A program made the position numbers and the translations under genes. Shown in pieces: positions 35,899 to 46,924 of a DNA stretch of 64,000 nt. Each line of letters begins with the position of its first letter. Position 1 is the first letter of the stretch. A model generated the notes under the pieces. The model was not told where the DNA came from. It ran no database searches and was given only the letters and a program-made list of their open reading frames with translations. Source of the stretch: Qipengyuania soli (GTDB lineage: Bacteria > Pseudomonadota > Alphaproteobacteria > Sphingomonadales > Sphingomonadaceae). Location of the stretch: NCBI RefSeq assembly GCF_015529805.1, contig NZ_CP064654.1, positions 2,604,001 through 2,668,000 on the forward strand, in the 5' to 3' direction.

Positions 35899-36030
35899 AT
35901 GAGCCTGTTCACCCCTGACCTCTATCGCAATTTCGGCATCGGTTTCGGTGCTGGCGCGCTTGCGATCCTCATCGCCAACGGCGGCGATTTCCTGTCCGCC
36001 GTGCCGCAGGTCATCGCGTCCATCTTCTGA
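35899..36030 (+). CDS. 43-residue membrane ORF coupled to msrA
   Basis: A short gene starting MSLFTPDLYRNFG with one hydrophobic segment (IGFGAGALAILIANG). GAAAGAA lies about 8 bases upstream of its ATG. Its TGA overlaps the msrA ATG (TGATG), a coupling seen across this window at real gene junctions. Whether it has a function of its own or mainly couples translation of msrA is unknown. Confidence 0.6.
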   Translation: MSLFTPDLYRNFGIGFGAGALAILIANGGDFLSAVPQVIASIF

Positions 36031-36710
36031 TGCGCAGGGCCGCTTCTCTCCTCGCGGCCACCATCGCAATTGCTACGGCTGCCTGCCAGGGCCCGGCGCT
36101 TGCCGCCGAGAAAGTGGTCGAGGCGCCCGCGGCAAAACGGGTCGCGAAAGAGGGCAAGGGCCTCAAGACCGCAGTATTCGCCGGTGGCTGTTTCTGGGGC
36201 GTGGAGGGCGTCTTCAGCCACGTGAAGGGCGTCAAAGGCGCGGTGTCGGGCTACCACGGCGGGACAGAGCGGTCCGCCAGCTATGAGGTGGTATCGAGCG
36301 GCGTCACCGATCATGCCGAAGCGGTGAAGGTGACCTACGATCCTGCCGTGATCCGCTACGACCAGCTGCTGCGCATCTTCTTTTCGGTCGTGACCGACCC
36401 CACCCAGCTCAATCGCCAGGGTCCCGATACGGGCAGTCAGTACCGAAATGCCCTGGTCCCGATGTCGGCAGAGCAGAACGCCGTCGCAAAGGCCTACCTT
36501 GCCCAGCTGCGAACAGCGAAACTGTGGGACAAGCCGATCGTCACCCGGATCGAGCGTGCGCAGGGGTTCTATCCTGCGGAAAGCTACCACCAGGACTTCA
36601 TGCTGAAGAACCCGCGTCACGGATATATAGTTCGGTGGGACGCGCCCAAGGTGGCTGCGCTCAAGCGGCTCTACCCCAGTGCCTACAGCGAGAGCTTCCA
36701 GCGCAACTAG
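36030..36710 (+). CDS. msrA: Exported peptide methionine sulfoxide reductase MsrA
   Basis: A 226-residue enzyme that reduces methionine-S-sulfoxide in proteins. Unlike cytosolic MsrA it carries a signal peptide (SLLAATIAIATAACQGPALAA); Cys19 could be a weak lipobox. The catalytic motif GGCFWG has nucleophile Cys54, and GYHGG, HAEAVKV and YHQDF blocks follow. It acts in the periplasm. An exported MsrB is encoded at 52598-53092. It is coupled to the small ORF upstream. Confidence 0.93.
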   Translation: MRRAASLLAATIAIATAACQGPALAAEKVVEAPAAKRVAKEGKGLKTAVFAGGCFWGVEGVFSHVKGVKGAVSGYHGGTERSASYEVVSSGVTDHAEAVKVTYDPAVIRYDQLLRIFFSVVTDPTQLNRQGPDTGSQYRNALVPMSAEQNAVAKAYLAQLRTAKLWDKPIVTRIERAQGFYPAESYHQDFMLKNPRHGYIVRWDAPKVAALKRLYPSAYSESFQRN

Positions 36711-36747
36711 CTTGATACTCGCCCTGCGCGGGCTTACCTCGGTGCGC

Positions 36748-37215
36748 ATGGCAGGACATTCCCACGCTCACAAGGAACACGAGGGCGCTGCCCTCATCGA
36801 TGCGGCCCGCAGCACGTTGATCGACAGCGGCGAGCAATGGACCGGCATGCGTCAATCCGTGTTCGAGGAACTGGCCAAGCACGACAAGCCGGCCAGTGCC
36901 TACGATATCGCCGACAACCTTTCCGCTGCCCGCGGCAAGCGTGTCGCGCCAAACAGCGTCTACCGCATCCTCGACCTCTTCGTGCGCACCAACCTTGCCA
37001 ACCGGATCGAGAGCGCCAACGCCTATCTCGTCAACACCCACCCCGGGTGCAGGCACGACTGCATCTTCCTGATCTGCGACGATTGCGGGAAGGCGACCCA
37101 CATCGACGACGAGCGCGTGACCGGCGCCCTGCGCGAGGCGGGCAAGGATGCCGGTTTTACCGACGTGCGCCCTGTGGTCGAACTGCGCGGTCTATGCGAC
37201 GATTGCGCTGCCTGA
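36748..37215 (+). CDS. Fur-family regulator, Zur-like
   Basis: A 155-residue metalloregulator. The winged-helix part covers residues 15-90 (TGMRQSVFEELAKHDKPASAYDIADNL). The dimerisation and metal domain contains HPGCRHDCIFLICDDCG and a C-terminal CDDC, a structural zinc-binding set typical of Fur/Zur proteins. The His-rich N-terminus (AGHSHAHKEHEG) favours zinc sensing, hence Zur. Its stop touches the convergent VOC gene's stop directly. Regulon members cannot be deduced from this window. Confidence 0.85.
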   Translation: MAGHSHAHKEHEGAALIDAARSTLIDSGEQWTGMRQSVFEELAKHDKPASAYDIADNLSAARGKRVAPNSVYRILDLFVRTNLANRIESANAYLVNTHPGCRHDCIFLICDDCGKATHIDDERVTGALREAGKDAGFTDVRPVVELRGLCDDCAA

Positions 37216-37596
37216 TCAGTCGAACTGCGATATCGAGAGGTTGTTGCCTTCGGGGTCGAGGAACCAGGCGACCTTGACCGGTCCTGCCGACCAGACGCCG
37301 TTCTCGTCCTGGCCCATCCCATCATAGACCTGAAACGCGACGCCCTTTGCCGTGAGGTCCGCCATGGTCGCGGCAATGTCCTCCACCCGCCAGCCCAGGA
37401 CAGTATGCGGTGAGGGTATGTGGCTGGCCATGTCTGTGAGGCGCAGCATCGCTCCGTGCCCCAGATCGAAAGCGACGGCGAAATCATCTTCGCCAAGCAA
37501 AGGCAGGCCGAGAATCTTCGAATAGAACGGCTTGGACAGCGAGCGATTAGCGGTAAGCACGAACGCAATCGGTGGCGAAAGCGGAGGCAGCGACAT
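37216..37596 (-). CDS. VOC-superfamily protein (glyoxalase/bleomycin-resistance type)
   Basis: A 126-residue single VOC domain. It opens with PPIAFVLTANRSLSKPFYSKILGLPLL and closes with VKVAWFLDPEGNNLSISQFD, the standard final strand. Glu near the end and earlier His could chelate metal. Substrate unknown. Start 37596 (MSLPPLSPP) matches the family length; a longer frame upstream lacks support. Confidence 0.82.
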   Translation of the reverse strand: MSLPPLSPPIAFVLTANRSLSKPFYSKILGLPLLGEDDFAVAFDLGHGAMLRLTDMASHIPSPHTVLGWRVEDIAATMADLTAKGVAFQVYDGMGQDENGVWSAGPVKVAWFLDPEGNNLSISQFD

Positions 37597-37739
37597 TGGG
37601 CGAATCCCGTTTTTTCTTGCCGACATTCTAGGCGCCTGCATTTCGACTGCAAGGCGTTCTCTCGGAGCGACAAAACGGGGCCGGTCAGCGATGAAGCGTT
37701 CATCGACAGGCATGAATTCAGCGTGTAAGGCCGCTTCCC

Positions 37740-39662
37740 ATGACGACGCGCCCCGATACGCCGCTGCTCGACACGGTCGATACGCCCGCAGATCTCCGCA
37801 AACTCGACAAGAGCCAGCTGCGCCAGCTGGCCGACGAGTTGCGCACGGAAGTGATCGACGCCGTAGGTTCGACCGGTGGGCACCTCGGCTCCGGTCTGGG
37901 TGTGGTCGAACTGACCACCGCGATTCACTACGTCTTCGACACGCCGACCGACAAGCTGGTCTGGGACGTCGGCCACCAGTGCTACCCGCACAAGATCCTG
38001 ACCGGTCGCCGCGACCGTATCCGGACCTTGCGCCAGGGCGGTGGCCTCAGCGGCTTCACCAAGCGGGCGGAGAGTGAATACGATCCCTTCGGCGCGGCGC
38101 ACAGCTCGACCTCGATCTCGGCAGCGCTCGGCTTTGCGATGGCCAACAAGATGCAGGGACGGCCCGGCCGCGGGATCGCGGTGATCGGTGACGGCGCGAT
38201 GAGCGCGGGCATGGCCTATGAGGCGATGAACAATGCCGAACAGGCGGGCAATCGCCTTATCGTCATCCTCAACGACAACGATATGTCGATTGCCCCGCCC
38301 GTCGGTGGCCTGTCCGCCTATCTTGCGCGCATGGTGTCATCGAGCGAATATCTCGGCCTGCGCTCAATGGCCTCGAAGATTGCCAAGAAGCTCGGTCGCC
38401 GCGTCTGGGGCGGGCTCGAAAAGGCCGAGGAATATACTCGCGGCATGGTCACCGGGGGTACGCTGTTCGAGGAGCTCGGCTTCTACTATGTCGGGCCGAT
38501 CGACGGGCACAATCTCGATCACCTCATCCCGGTGCTGGAGAATGTGCGCGACAGCGAGCAGGGCCCGGTGCTGATCCATGTCGTGACCAAGAAGGGCAAG
38601 GGCTACGCCCCGGCCGAAAACAGTGCCGACAAGTACCACGGCGTCGCCAAGTTCGATGTCGTTACCGGCGAGCAGAAAAAGTCTTCCGGCGGTCCGCCCG
38701 CCTACCAGAATGTCTTTGGCGAAACGCTGGCCAAGCTGGCGGACAAGGATCCGCGCATTTGCGCCATCACTGCGGCCATGCCGAGCGGCACGGGCGTCGA
38801 CAAATTCGCCAAGGCGCATCCCGACAAGAGCTTCGATGTCGGAATTGCGGAGCAGCACGCGGTGACTTTCGCGGCAGGACTTGCTGCCGAAGGCATGCGG
38901 CCGTTCTGCGCGATTTATTCGACCTTCCTCCAGCGCGCTTACGACCAGGTGGTCCACGACGTCGCAATCCAGAACCTGCCGGTGCGCTTCGCAATCGACC
39001 GCGCAGGGCTCGTGGGCGCGGACGGTTGCACCCATGCGGGCAGCTTCGACATCACCTATCTCGCGACCCTGCCGAACATGGTGGTCATGGCCGCTGCGGA
39101 CGAAGCCGAACTGGTCCACATGACCTATACTGCCGTCGAGCACGACAGTGGTCCGATCGCCTTCCGCTATCCGCGTGGCAATGGCGTGGGGGTCGAACTG
39201 CCCGAGGTTCCGCAGAAGCTCGAGATCGGCAAGGGTCGCATTGTGCGCGAGGGTTCCAAGGTTGCGATCCTGTCACTGGGCGCGCGCCTCGCCGAAGCGC
39301 TCAAGGCCGCCGACCAGCTCGAGGCCAAGGGCCTTTCGACCACCGTCGCAGACCTGCGCTTCGCCAAGCCGCTCGACACTGCGCTGATCGAGAAGCTGAT
39401 GCGCACGCACGAAGTCGTCGTGACGGTCGAAGAGGGCGCCATTGGCGGCCTTGGCGCGCATGTCCTGACCTTCGCCAGCGACAGCGGCCTCACCGACGGC
39501 GGCCTCAAGGTCCGCACGATGCGCCTGCCCGATACCTTCCAAGATCACGACGACCCGGCGAAGCAGTATGACGAGGCAGGCCTCAACGCACCGCACATCG
39601 TTGACACGGTTCTCAGTGCCCTGCGGCACAACAGTGCCGGCGTGGAAGAGGCCCGCGCTTAG
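37740..39662 (+). CDS. dxs: 1-deoxy-D-xylulose-5-phosphate synthase
   Basis: ThDP enzyme joining pyruvate and glyceraldehyde-3-phosphate, first step of the MEP isoprenoid pathway. It is 640 residues, full length. It shows [30 protein letters not shown], the ThDP motif [17 protein letters not shown], the acceptor loop VGPIDGHNL and RAGLVGADG. The TAG stop overlaps the stop of the convergent urcA by four bases. Products would feed carotenoid, hopanoid and quinone synthesis. Confidence 0.97.
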   Translation: MTTRPDTPLLDTVDTPADLRKLDKSQLRQLADELRTEVIDAVGSTGGHLGSGLGVVELTTAIHYVFDTPTDKLVWDVGHQCYPHKILTGRRDRIRTLRQGGGLSGFTKRAESEYDPFGAAHSSTSISAALGFAMANKMQGRPGRGIAVIGDGAMSAGMAYEAMNNAEQAGNRLIVILNDNDMSIAPPVGGLSAYLARMVSSSEYLGLRSMASKIAKKLGRRVWGGLEKAEEYTRGMVTGGTLFEELGFYYVGPIDGHNLDHLIPVLENVRDSEQGPVLIHVVTKKGKGYAPAENSADKYHGVAKFDVVTGEQKKSSGGPPAYQNVFGETLAKLADKDPRICAITAAMPSGTGVDKFAKAHPDKSFDVGIAEQHAVTFAAGLAAEGMRPFCAIYSTFLQRAYDQVVHDVAIQNLPVRFAIDRAGLVGADGCTHAGSFDITYLATLPNMVVMAAADEAELVHMTYTAVEHDSGPIAFRYPRGNGVGVELPEVPQKLEIGKGRIVREGSKVAILSLGARLAEALKAADQLEAKGLSTTVADLRFAKPLDTALIEKLMRTHEVVVTVEEGAIGGLGAHVLTFASDSGLTDGGLKVRTMRLPDTFQDHDDPAKQYDEAGLNAPHIVDTVLSALRHNSAGVEEARA

Positions 39663-40009
39663 CCGCCCTTGGCCCGCGCGATCGCCTGGTCCATCTGGGG
39701 CCTTGCCCCTTCCCAGGCATAGGCGCTGCAGTCTTCGCTGTCCTTCACCTGCCACCTGGCGGGCTTGGTGTAGATGTAGCACATCTTCTTGATCGTCTTC
39801 GCGACCCGCTTCTCGAGCTTGCGTTCACCGCTTGCCGTCGTGAGATCGAGGTCGCCGATGGTCACGACCTGGGTTACGGGCTCGAAACCGTCGGGGACCT
39901 TCTTCTTGCCGGTGACCACGATCTCCGGTTCCTCCGCGGCGGCAGGAATGGTGAGGCCGACAAGGCCGATCGCAGCAAGGACCGGCAATGCAACTATGCG
40001 CTTGTTCAT
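39659..40009 (-). CDS. urcA: UrcA-family exported protein
   Basis: A 116-residue protein. Signal peptide [27 protein letters not shown]. It holds the UrcA-family pattern [22 protein letters not shown], followed by two cysteines (residues about 79 and 96) likely to form a disulfide. UrcA proteins are found in sphingomonads and caulobacters with unknown function. A perfect AAAGGAG site precedes the ATG at 40009. Convergent four-base overlap with dxs. Confidence 0.85.
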   Translation of the reverse strand: MNKRIVALPVLAAIGLVGLTIPAAAEEPEIVVTGKKKVPDGFEPVTQVVTIGDLDLTTASGERKLEKRVAKTIKKMCYIYTKPARWQVKDSEDCSAYAWEGARPQMDQAIARAKGG

Positions 40010-40233
40010 CTTGGTGACTCCTTTGCTAGCATGACAGCGGACGGACATGGTCGCGCCGCACTGTCCCTCTTCCAGGGGGCGAGCGCCTGATCTTGATGCC
40101 TGGTCGCTCCGATCGCCTCTCGACGGTCGTGCCTTGCCGGGTCCTGTTCGCCATGTGCGAACTTGCGCGCGCGAGACTGGGGTGACGAACCGATCCCTGG
40201 CTGGCATGAGCAGGGTGAAAGGATGCGCCGCCC

Positions 40234-41031
40234 ATGTCATTGCTCCAGATCAAGTCTGCCAACCACGTCACCACGCTGACGCTCGACCGTCCCGACACGA
40301 TGAATCCGCTCGGGGCGAAGGGCGATGGCGACGCATTTGCCGCGGCCTGCGATGCGATCAATGCCGATATGGACGTGCGCTGCGTGATCCTCACCGGTGC
40401 CGGACGGGCCTTCAGTGCGGGTGGCGACATCAAGGCGATGAAGGAGCGGACAGGGACCTTCGGCGGGACCGCCCCGGAAATCTCCGACGGCTATCGCAAC
40501 AACATCCACAAGGTGCTGCGCGCGCTATACGGCCTGCGGGTTCCGCTGATCGCTGCAGTCAACGGGCCGGCGATCGGGCTGGGGTGCGACCTCGCGTGCC
40601 TTGCCGATATTCGCATTGCCAGCGACCGGGCCAAGTTCGGCGTCACTTTCCTCAAGCTCGGCATCATCCCGGGCGATGGCGGAACCTGGATCCTGCCGCG
40701 CATCATCGGTGAGGCGCGGGCGGCGGAGCTGTTCTACACCGGGGACGTGATCGACGCGGCAACTGCTCTCGACTGGGGCCTCGTCAGTCGCGTTGTGGAC
40801 GGAAATGCGTTGATGGCAGAAGCCGAAGCCCTTGCCGCCAAGGTAGCGGCAATGCCCCCGCACGCATTGCGCCATGCCAAGAACCTGATGCGCCAGGGCC
40901 GGTCGGTGAGCTACGACACCGCACTCGAGCTCGCGGCAAACACGCAGGCGCTGATGCACCTGACCGATGATCACATGGAAGGCGTCGACGCGCTGATCGA
41001 AAAACGCGCGCCTGCCTTCAAAGGCACATAG
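40234..41031 (+). CDS. Enoyl-CoA hydratase/isomerase family protein
   Basis: A 265-residue crotonase-fold enzyme. The oxyanion-hole segments GRAFSAGGDIKAM and NGPAIGLGCDLACLADIRIAS are intact; the position of the second catalytic Glu (KLGIIPGDGG) holds Asp instead of Glu. Ends ALIEKRAPAFKG, the usual crotonase tail. Probably a fatty-acid or aromatic acyl-CoA hydratase/isomerase. AAGGA precedes the ATG at 40234. The 224-base gap before it is a divergent promoter region with urcA. Confidence 0.88.
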   Translation: MSLLQIKSANHVTTLTLDRPDTMNPLGAKGDGDAFAAACDAINADMDVRCVILTGAGRAFSAGGDIKAMKERTGTFGGTAPEISDGYRNNIHKVLRALYGLRVPLIAAVNGPAIGLGCDLACLADIRIASDRAKFGVTFLKLGIIPGDGGTWILPRIIGEARAAELFYTGDVIDAATALDWGLVSRVVDGNALMAEAEALAAKVAAMPPHALRHAKNLMRQGRSVSYDTALELAANTQALMHLTDDHMEGVDALIEKRAPAFKGT

Positions 41032-41032
41032 G

Positions 41033-41719
41033 CTAACCGATCCAGCGCCAGATACCTGCGGGGATGCCATTGGCGTGAATGTGGCCATAGGTCGCGCCGA
41101 GCCAGAGCAGCAGCCCTCCGATCCAGGCCGTGGCTCCGCCCTTGGCAAGCTGCCCGAAACGCGGCCAATAGCTGGTCTGCGCCTCCCATTCAGCCCACGC
41201 GGTGCCCATCAGGACTTCCTTCTTGCGGTCCTGCATGTGCGCACCGACGAGCGAGAGAAAACCGAGCGCGCCTGCAAGCACTAGCTGGCGCGGGGTTGGG
41301 CTGAGCATCACATGAACTGCTGCCCACAGCGCGAAGGACCACATCATCGGGTGGCGGGTGACATAGAATACGCCATGCGGACCCATCGCGGCATGGGCCG
41401 CGGCGCGCGGATCGGGCATGGCGGGATTGCGGACGAAGGATCCTGCCAGCAGGACAGATGCAACCAGCATGACCAATGTGGCGATGACCCACGCGACATC
41501 GCCCATTCCGTCCCACAAGGGAAGCCCGCCGGGGCCGACTGCGCGAAATGCGAGGACTGCCCAGACGAATGTGGCGAGCGATACCAGCGAGTAGAGGCCG
41601 CGGAACCCGTTCTCTCCGAGCCGAGCAACGAGCGGCGCGCGAAGGGGATGCGACAGGGCGAAGTGCGTGCCGACGAAGGCAATCGCGGCGGCAACTAGCG
41701 AAAGCAGAGGCTGGTCCAT
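41033..41719 (-). CDS. NnrU-family membrane protein
   Basis: A 228-residue polytopic protein of the NnrU family, named for a denitrification-linked gene but of unproven function and related to isoprenylcysteine-methyltransferase-like membrane proteins. About six hydrophobic segments occur, with the conserved YVTRHPMMWSFALWA motif near residue 120-135. Start 41719 gives MDQPLLSLVAAAIAFVGTHF. A 21-bp dyad lies 12 bases upstream of the start. Confidence 0.85.
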   Translation of the reverse strand: MDQPLLSLVAAAIAFVGTHFALSHPLRAPLVARLGENGFRGLYSLVSLATFVWAVLAFRAVGPGGLPLWDGMGDVAWVIATLVMLVASVLLAGSFVRNPAMPDPRAAAHAAMGPHGVFYVTRHPMMWSFALWAAVHVMLSPTPRQLVLAGALGFLSLVGAHMQDRKKEVLMGTAWAEWEAQTSYWPRFGQLAKGGATAWIGGLLLWLGATYGHIHANGIPAGIWRWIG

Positions 41720-41730
41720 AACGAAACCCC

Positions 41731-41751
41731 CATGTTGACGTTGTAAACATG
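41731..41751. promoter_or_regulatory. 21-bp dyad operator before the nnrU-like gene
   Basis: CATGTTGAC-GTT-GTAAACATG is a dyad with 8 of 9 half-site bases matching and a three-base centre. It lies 12-32 bases upstream of the nnrU-like start. The symmetry points to a dimeric repressor or activator; I cannot name the protein. Confidence 0.5.
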
Positions 41752-41795
41752 AGTAGCACGATAATGCCGATTGGCAAGGTCTGTCGTGCGCCAGC

Positions 41796-42290
41796 CTATT
41801 CCCGAGCTTCGATGTCGAGCAGCTTGACCTTGAACAGCAGTGTGGCGCCGCCGGGAATGGGGCCCTTGCCCTTCGCACCGTAGGCAAGGTCGCCAGGTGC
41901 CGCGATCTCGATCGTGTCACCCACGCCCATCTGCGGGATGGCTACCTGCCACGCCTTGATGAGGCGACCGAGCGGGAAGGTGGCAGGTTCACCGCGGTCG
42001 AAGGATGAATCAAACGTAGAGCCGTCGGTGAAGGTGCCGGCGTAATGGACGGTCACCGTGTCCGCCACGGTGGGATGCCTGTCGCTGCCCGCATACTCGA
42101 TATAGCGCCAGCGCAGGCCGCCATCCATGTAGTGCCAGCCGTCCTCGCGCTTGAGACCGGCCAGATAGGCTTGCTGAGCGCTCATCCAGACAAGGTCCTG
42201 CGACCGGTCGGGTCCGGAATCCTGCGCGGAGAGCGCATGGAACCCTACCGCCAGGGCAGCAGCGCCCAACGCGATCAGTGTTGTCCGCAT
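41796..42290 (-). CDS. Exported FKBP-type peptidyl-prolyl isomerase
   Basis: A 164-residue periplasmic foldase. Signal segment MRTTLIALGAAALAVGFHALSAQ, a short helical region, then an FKBP domain (residues 75-160) with DTVTVHYAGTFTDGSTFDSSFDRGEPATFPLG and LAYGAKGKGPIPGGATLLFKVKLLDI. The ATG at 42290 is preceded by AAGAAGGAA with short spacing; an ATG at 42314 would overlap the preceding amidohydrolase. It lies 13 bases after that gene, so it belongs to the same operon. Confidence 0.9.
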   Translation of the reverse strand: MRTTLIALGAAALAVGFHALSAQDSGPDRSQDLVWMSAQQAYLAGLKREDGWHYMDGGLRWRYIEYAGSDRHPTVADTVTVHYAGTFTDGSTFDSSFDRGEPATFPLGRLIKAWQVAIPQMGVGDTIEIAAPGDLAYGAKGKGPIPGGATLLFKVKLLDIEARE

Positions 42291-42303
42291 TTCCTTCTTG
42301 TCC

Positions 42304-43592
42304 TTACCAGTCATAGGCCTTGGGCTGGTCGCTCTCGTCGAGATCCTTGTAGCGATCCCGGAGCCGGGTCTGATGGCTCTCGAGCGGTTGCTTGACGCCG
42401 TCGATATAGACATCGGTCGGGACCGAGCCGACCTCGAGCGGGTCGCCGTCCCAAATCACCACGTCGGCTACCGCTCCGGGTGCCAGCTGCCCGCCCTTCG
42501 CGCCCAGCCCGCTTATCTGCGCAGGGATTGAACTTATGGTGGCAAAGGCCTGCCCCCAGCTCAGCCCGTCCGCCCCCGGGATGCGCGTCAGGGCGACGAG
42601 GTTTCCGGCATACTGGTTGAGGTTGCGAGGATTTTCCATCGCATTGGCGTTGATCGCCACCTTCACGCCCGCCTTGACCATGCGGCCCACGTTAGATTGC
42701 GTCGCGGCGAGCTCTTCGAAGCTGCCGGGCAGATCGTCGAGTCCGTCTGCGATGACGGGAACGCCCGCTGCGGCGATTTCGCGGGCCGCCAGCCAGCCCT
42801 CGCTCGCTCCGAGGAGGACGAGGTCAAGCTTGGGCATTTCCCGCTTCAGGCCCAACACTGCGCGGATATCGCTCGCCCGCTCGACACCGACGTAGAGCGG
42901 TTGCTTGCCGTTGACCACGGCACCGAGTGCCTCTGCGTCCGCGCGCGGCAGGATGGCGCTTTCGGCGTCCCAGCGTCCGTTGGCATAGGCCACGGCCTCG
43001 CGCAGGGCCTCGGCCAGCTCGACGAATGTGGCCGCCCTGCTACCACCGGAAATGCGCGCACCGCGCTCGCCAAGCGCCACAATCTGGAACGCCCTCGCCT
43101 TGGTCACCGGCTGTGCATCGGCGCCGAGGTCGATGATCGCCCCCTGCCCGCCGAAGATCGAGCCGCTGGGCGAAGTGACGGTAGCTGCGCGCGTGATCCC
43201 GGCCCCGCGGTGGACAAGGATATGCTGCGAAGCGGGGTTTATGGCGGGCGAAACGTCCAGCGCCGCGCCCCATCGGGACTTGCCGGGTCGGCTGTCGTTC
43301 GATTCACTGACCGCTGACACGTCGGACAAGCCGAGAGATGTCATCGTCGCGACGAGCCCGGGTGTCACCCACTTGCCCTGCGCGTCCATTACCAAGTCGG
43401 TTTCGAAGGAACTGACGCCGGACCGGGGGCCTGCATAGGTGACGCGATTGCCCGCGACTATCACGACCCCGTCCGGAATCGGCTCGCTGCCGTCACCAGT
43501 GACGACGGTGGCGTTGACGATGACGAAATCCTCTGCTGCGGCAGGGACGGCAAGAGCCAGCGTAGCGGCAGCGGCGAGCAGTGCGCGGCGGA

Positions 43593-43596
<4 letters not shown>
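42304..43596 (-). CDS. Amidohydrolase-like protein lacking metal ligands
   Basis: A 430-residue exported homologue of the amidohydrolase encoded just upstream. It has the N-terminal beta-sandwich (VTGDGSEPIPDGVVIVAGN) and the C-terminal GAVADVVIWDGDPLEV. The metal site is gone: the HxH segment reads VATMTSLG (residues 82-89) and the segment aligned to HSDD reads NANA. It is therefore probably a pseudo-enzyme or subunit. Its ATG overlaps the upstream gene's stop (ATGA), so it is produced with the intact partner. Confidence 0.88.
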
Positions 43597-44975
<1,379 letters not shown>

Positions 44976-44991
44976 GGAACCCCCAATGCAG

Positions 44992-45021
44992 TCGGGCCGG
45001 AGCATTGCTGCCCCGGCCCGA
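44992..45021 (-). terminator. Hairpin after the POT transporter gene
   Basis: A perfect 9-bp GC stem (TCGGGCCGG / CCGGCCCGA) with a 12-base loop sits 59 bases past the transporter stop and 17 bases before the amidohydrolase start. No T-run follows on the minus strand, so it may be a partial terminator or mRNA-stability structure between the two genes. Confidence 0.5.
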
Positions 45022-45079
45022 ACCGTCAAATGCATTCGTCGGCGCCAGCGCGGCTTTCGCCGATTGGTGCCGAAGCCCG

Positions 45080-46729
45080 TCAGCGGGTTTCCGGATGGAC
45101 GCCCGCTGCCTGCGGTTCGCCCGGACCTTCCTGCTGTCCGAGCAGGTCATCGCCAGCATCATCGTCACGCAGAGTCTCGAGATGCATGAGCTTCTTGACC
45201 AGCGGGCTGACCACGATGACGAAGATGCCGATGCCGACAGCCACGAGACCCATGGTCCAGTAGATGTTGAGCGCCGCTTCGCGGGTCATGTCGCCGCCTT
45301 CGCCTTCACCCATCAGCGAACCCATGAACCCGGCGACATAGTTGCCGCCCGCGGTGCCGAAGAAGAAGGCCGCCATCATCAGCGATGCCATATGCTTCAC
45401 CGACAGGCGGTTCATCGCCGAAAGGCCGACCGGGCTGAGGCAGAGCTCGCCGGTGGTCGACAGCAGGTAGAAGAGGAAAATGAACAGCACCGGCACCAAT
45501 GCGTTGCCGGCATTGTTCGCGCCCCAGACCAGCACCACGAAGGCGAGACCCATCTGGACGATCCCGAGACCCATCTTGGCCGGGGTCGAGGGTTCGAGCC
45601 CGCGCTTGGCCAGCACCTGCCAAAGACCGGCAAAAAGCGGGCCGAGCAGGATGATGTAGATCGGGTTGATCGACTGGAACAGTGACGTCGGTACGCCTTG
45701 GCGATCGACGAAGCGATCGGTGAACAGGTTGATCGAACCACCCGCCTGCTCGAACAGGCCCCAGAAGACCGGCATCAGCAGGATGAGGAAGATCATCGCG
45801 AAGACGCGGTCGCGCGCTTCGTTGTCGAGCTTGAAAGCTTCCTTGAGGACATAGAGCAGCAGCGCTGCGCCCGACAGGAGCAGGATCCAGCCCACGGCTT
45901 CCTGGTACTGGATCAGCATCCAGATGACCGCCACGCCGGCGAAGCCGACGAGGTAGAGGAAGTGCTCGAGCTTCAGGCCGGCAACGCGGTCGTGCAGCTT
46001 GGCCGGGACAGGCGGTTCGCCGCGGCCCATGAGCAGCGGCTTGCCGATGATGAACACGACGAGGCCGAGCAGCATGCCGATGCCCGCAGCGCCGAAGCCA
46101 TAGGCCCAGCCGATGGTTTCGCCGAGGTAGCCGGCGATGATCGTACCGGCAGCCGCGCCGAGGTTAATCCCCATGTAGAAGATGGTGTAGGCGGAATCGC
46201 GGCGGATGTCGGTGCGCGGATAGAGCTGGCCGACGATCACCGAGATGTTCGCCTTGAGGAATCCCGAGCCGACGATGATCAGCGACAGTGCAAGCCAGAA
46301 CATGTTGAGCGCCGGATCGCTTTGTCCGCCGTCGCCTTCGAAGGCCATGCAGAAGTGACCCAGCGTCAGCAGCACCGCCCCGAACAGCACGGCCTTGCGT
46401 TGACCGAGATAACGGTCGGCCAGCCAGCCGCCGAGGACCGGGGTAATGTAGACGAGGCTGGTGTACGCACCATAGATGAGGTTGGCGTTGCCGTCCGAAT
46501 AGAGCCAGTGCTTGACGAGGTAGAGCGTCAGCAGTGCGCGCATGCCGTAATAGGAGAAGCGCTCCCACATTTCGGCAAAGAAGAGGACGAACAGTCCCTT
46601 GGGATGGCCGAGAACTTCCGGTTTCGGGCGAGTAACCGCCCAGGCACCGATAACCAGGAAGAAGGCGAGGACGACCGACGCGATCGCGACGATCCAGTCC
46701 GCCTCCTGCCACAAAGCCATGTCTTTCAT
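45080..46729 (-). CDS. POT-family proton-dependent oligopeptide transporter
   Basis: A 549-residue MFS transporter importing di-/tripeptides with protons. The POT motif ExxERFxYY is at 53-61 (EMWERFSYY). Twelve or more hydrophobic segments follow, with GGWLADRYLGQRKAVL and the family STTGELCLSPVGLSAM. The C-terminus is a charged tail. Start 46729 could also be ATG nine bases later. It lies upstream of the two amidohydrolase genes and divergent from a GntR regulator, whose shared 195-base promoter region suggests a local control. Confidence 0.92.
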   Translation of the reverse strand: MKDMALWQEADWIVAIASVVLAFFLVIGAWAVTRPKPEVLGHPKGLFVLFFAEMWERFSYYGMRALLTLYLVKHWLYSDGNANLIYGAYTSLVYITPVLGGWLADRYLGQRKAVLFGAVLLTLGHFCMAFEGDGGQSDPALNMFWLALSLIIVGSGFLKANISVIVGQLYPRTDIRRDSAYTIFYMGINLGAAAGTIIAGYLGETIGWAYGFGAAGIGMLLGLVVFIIGKPLLMGRGEPPVPAKLHDRVAGLKLEHFLYLVGFAGVAVIWMLIQYQEAVGWILLLSGAALLLYVLKEAFKLDNEARDRVFAMIFLILLMPVFWGLFEQAGGSINLFTDRFVDRQGVPTSLFQSINPIYIILLGPLFAGLWQVLAKRGLEPSTPAKMGLGIVQMGLAFVVLVWGANNAGNALVPVLFIFLFYLLSTTGELCLSPVGLSAMNRLSVKHMASLMMAAFFFGTAGGNYVAGFMGSLMGEGEGGDMTREAALNIYWTMGLVAVGIGIFVIVVSPLVKKLMHLETLRDDDAGDDLLGQQEGPGEPQAAGVHPETR

Positions 46730-46924
46730 GCGAATTCCCCGTAGATTATCTTGGTTCGGCCCTCCCCGGGCCGAGAATGGCGGGCACCCTAGCGGCTGAA
46801 ACGCCTATGTGAAGCATTAGTTACAGCTGTCACCGCCTTGCGCTGCCCTGAACAGTACAATGCGGGAACCTTGTGCGCCGCGCTGTATTATGGCACTGTA
46901 GCAGCAAGTCTTCGGGGAATCGCC

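Noticed and set aside
34027-36069. 680-codon antisense frame over purH and the msrA region
   Set aside because: PurH is unmistakable on the plus strand. The antisense product shows only codon-bias low complexity.
46851-46899. Spaced ACAGT/ACTGT as a GntR operator
   Set aside because: The half-sites are five bases, 40 bases apart, and match no GntR consensus; likely chance.
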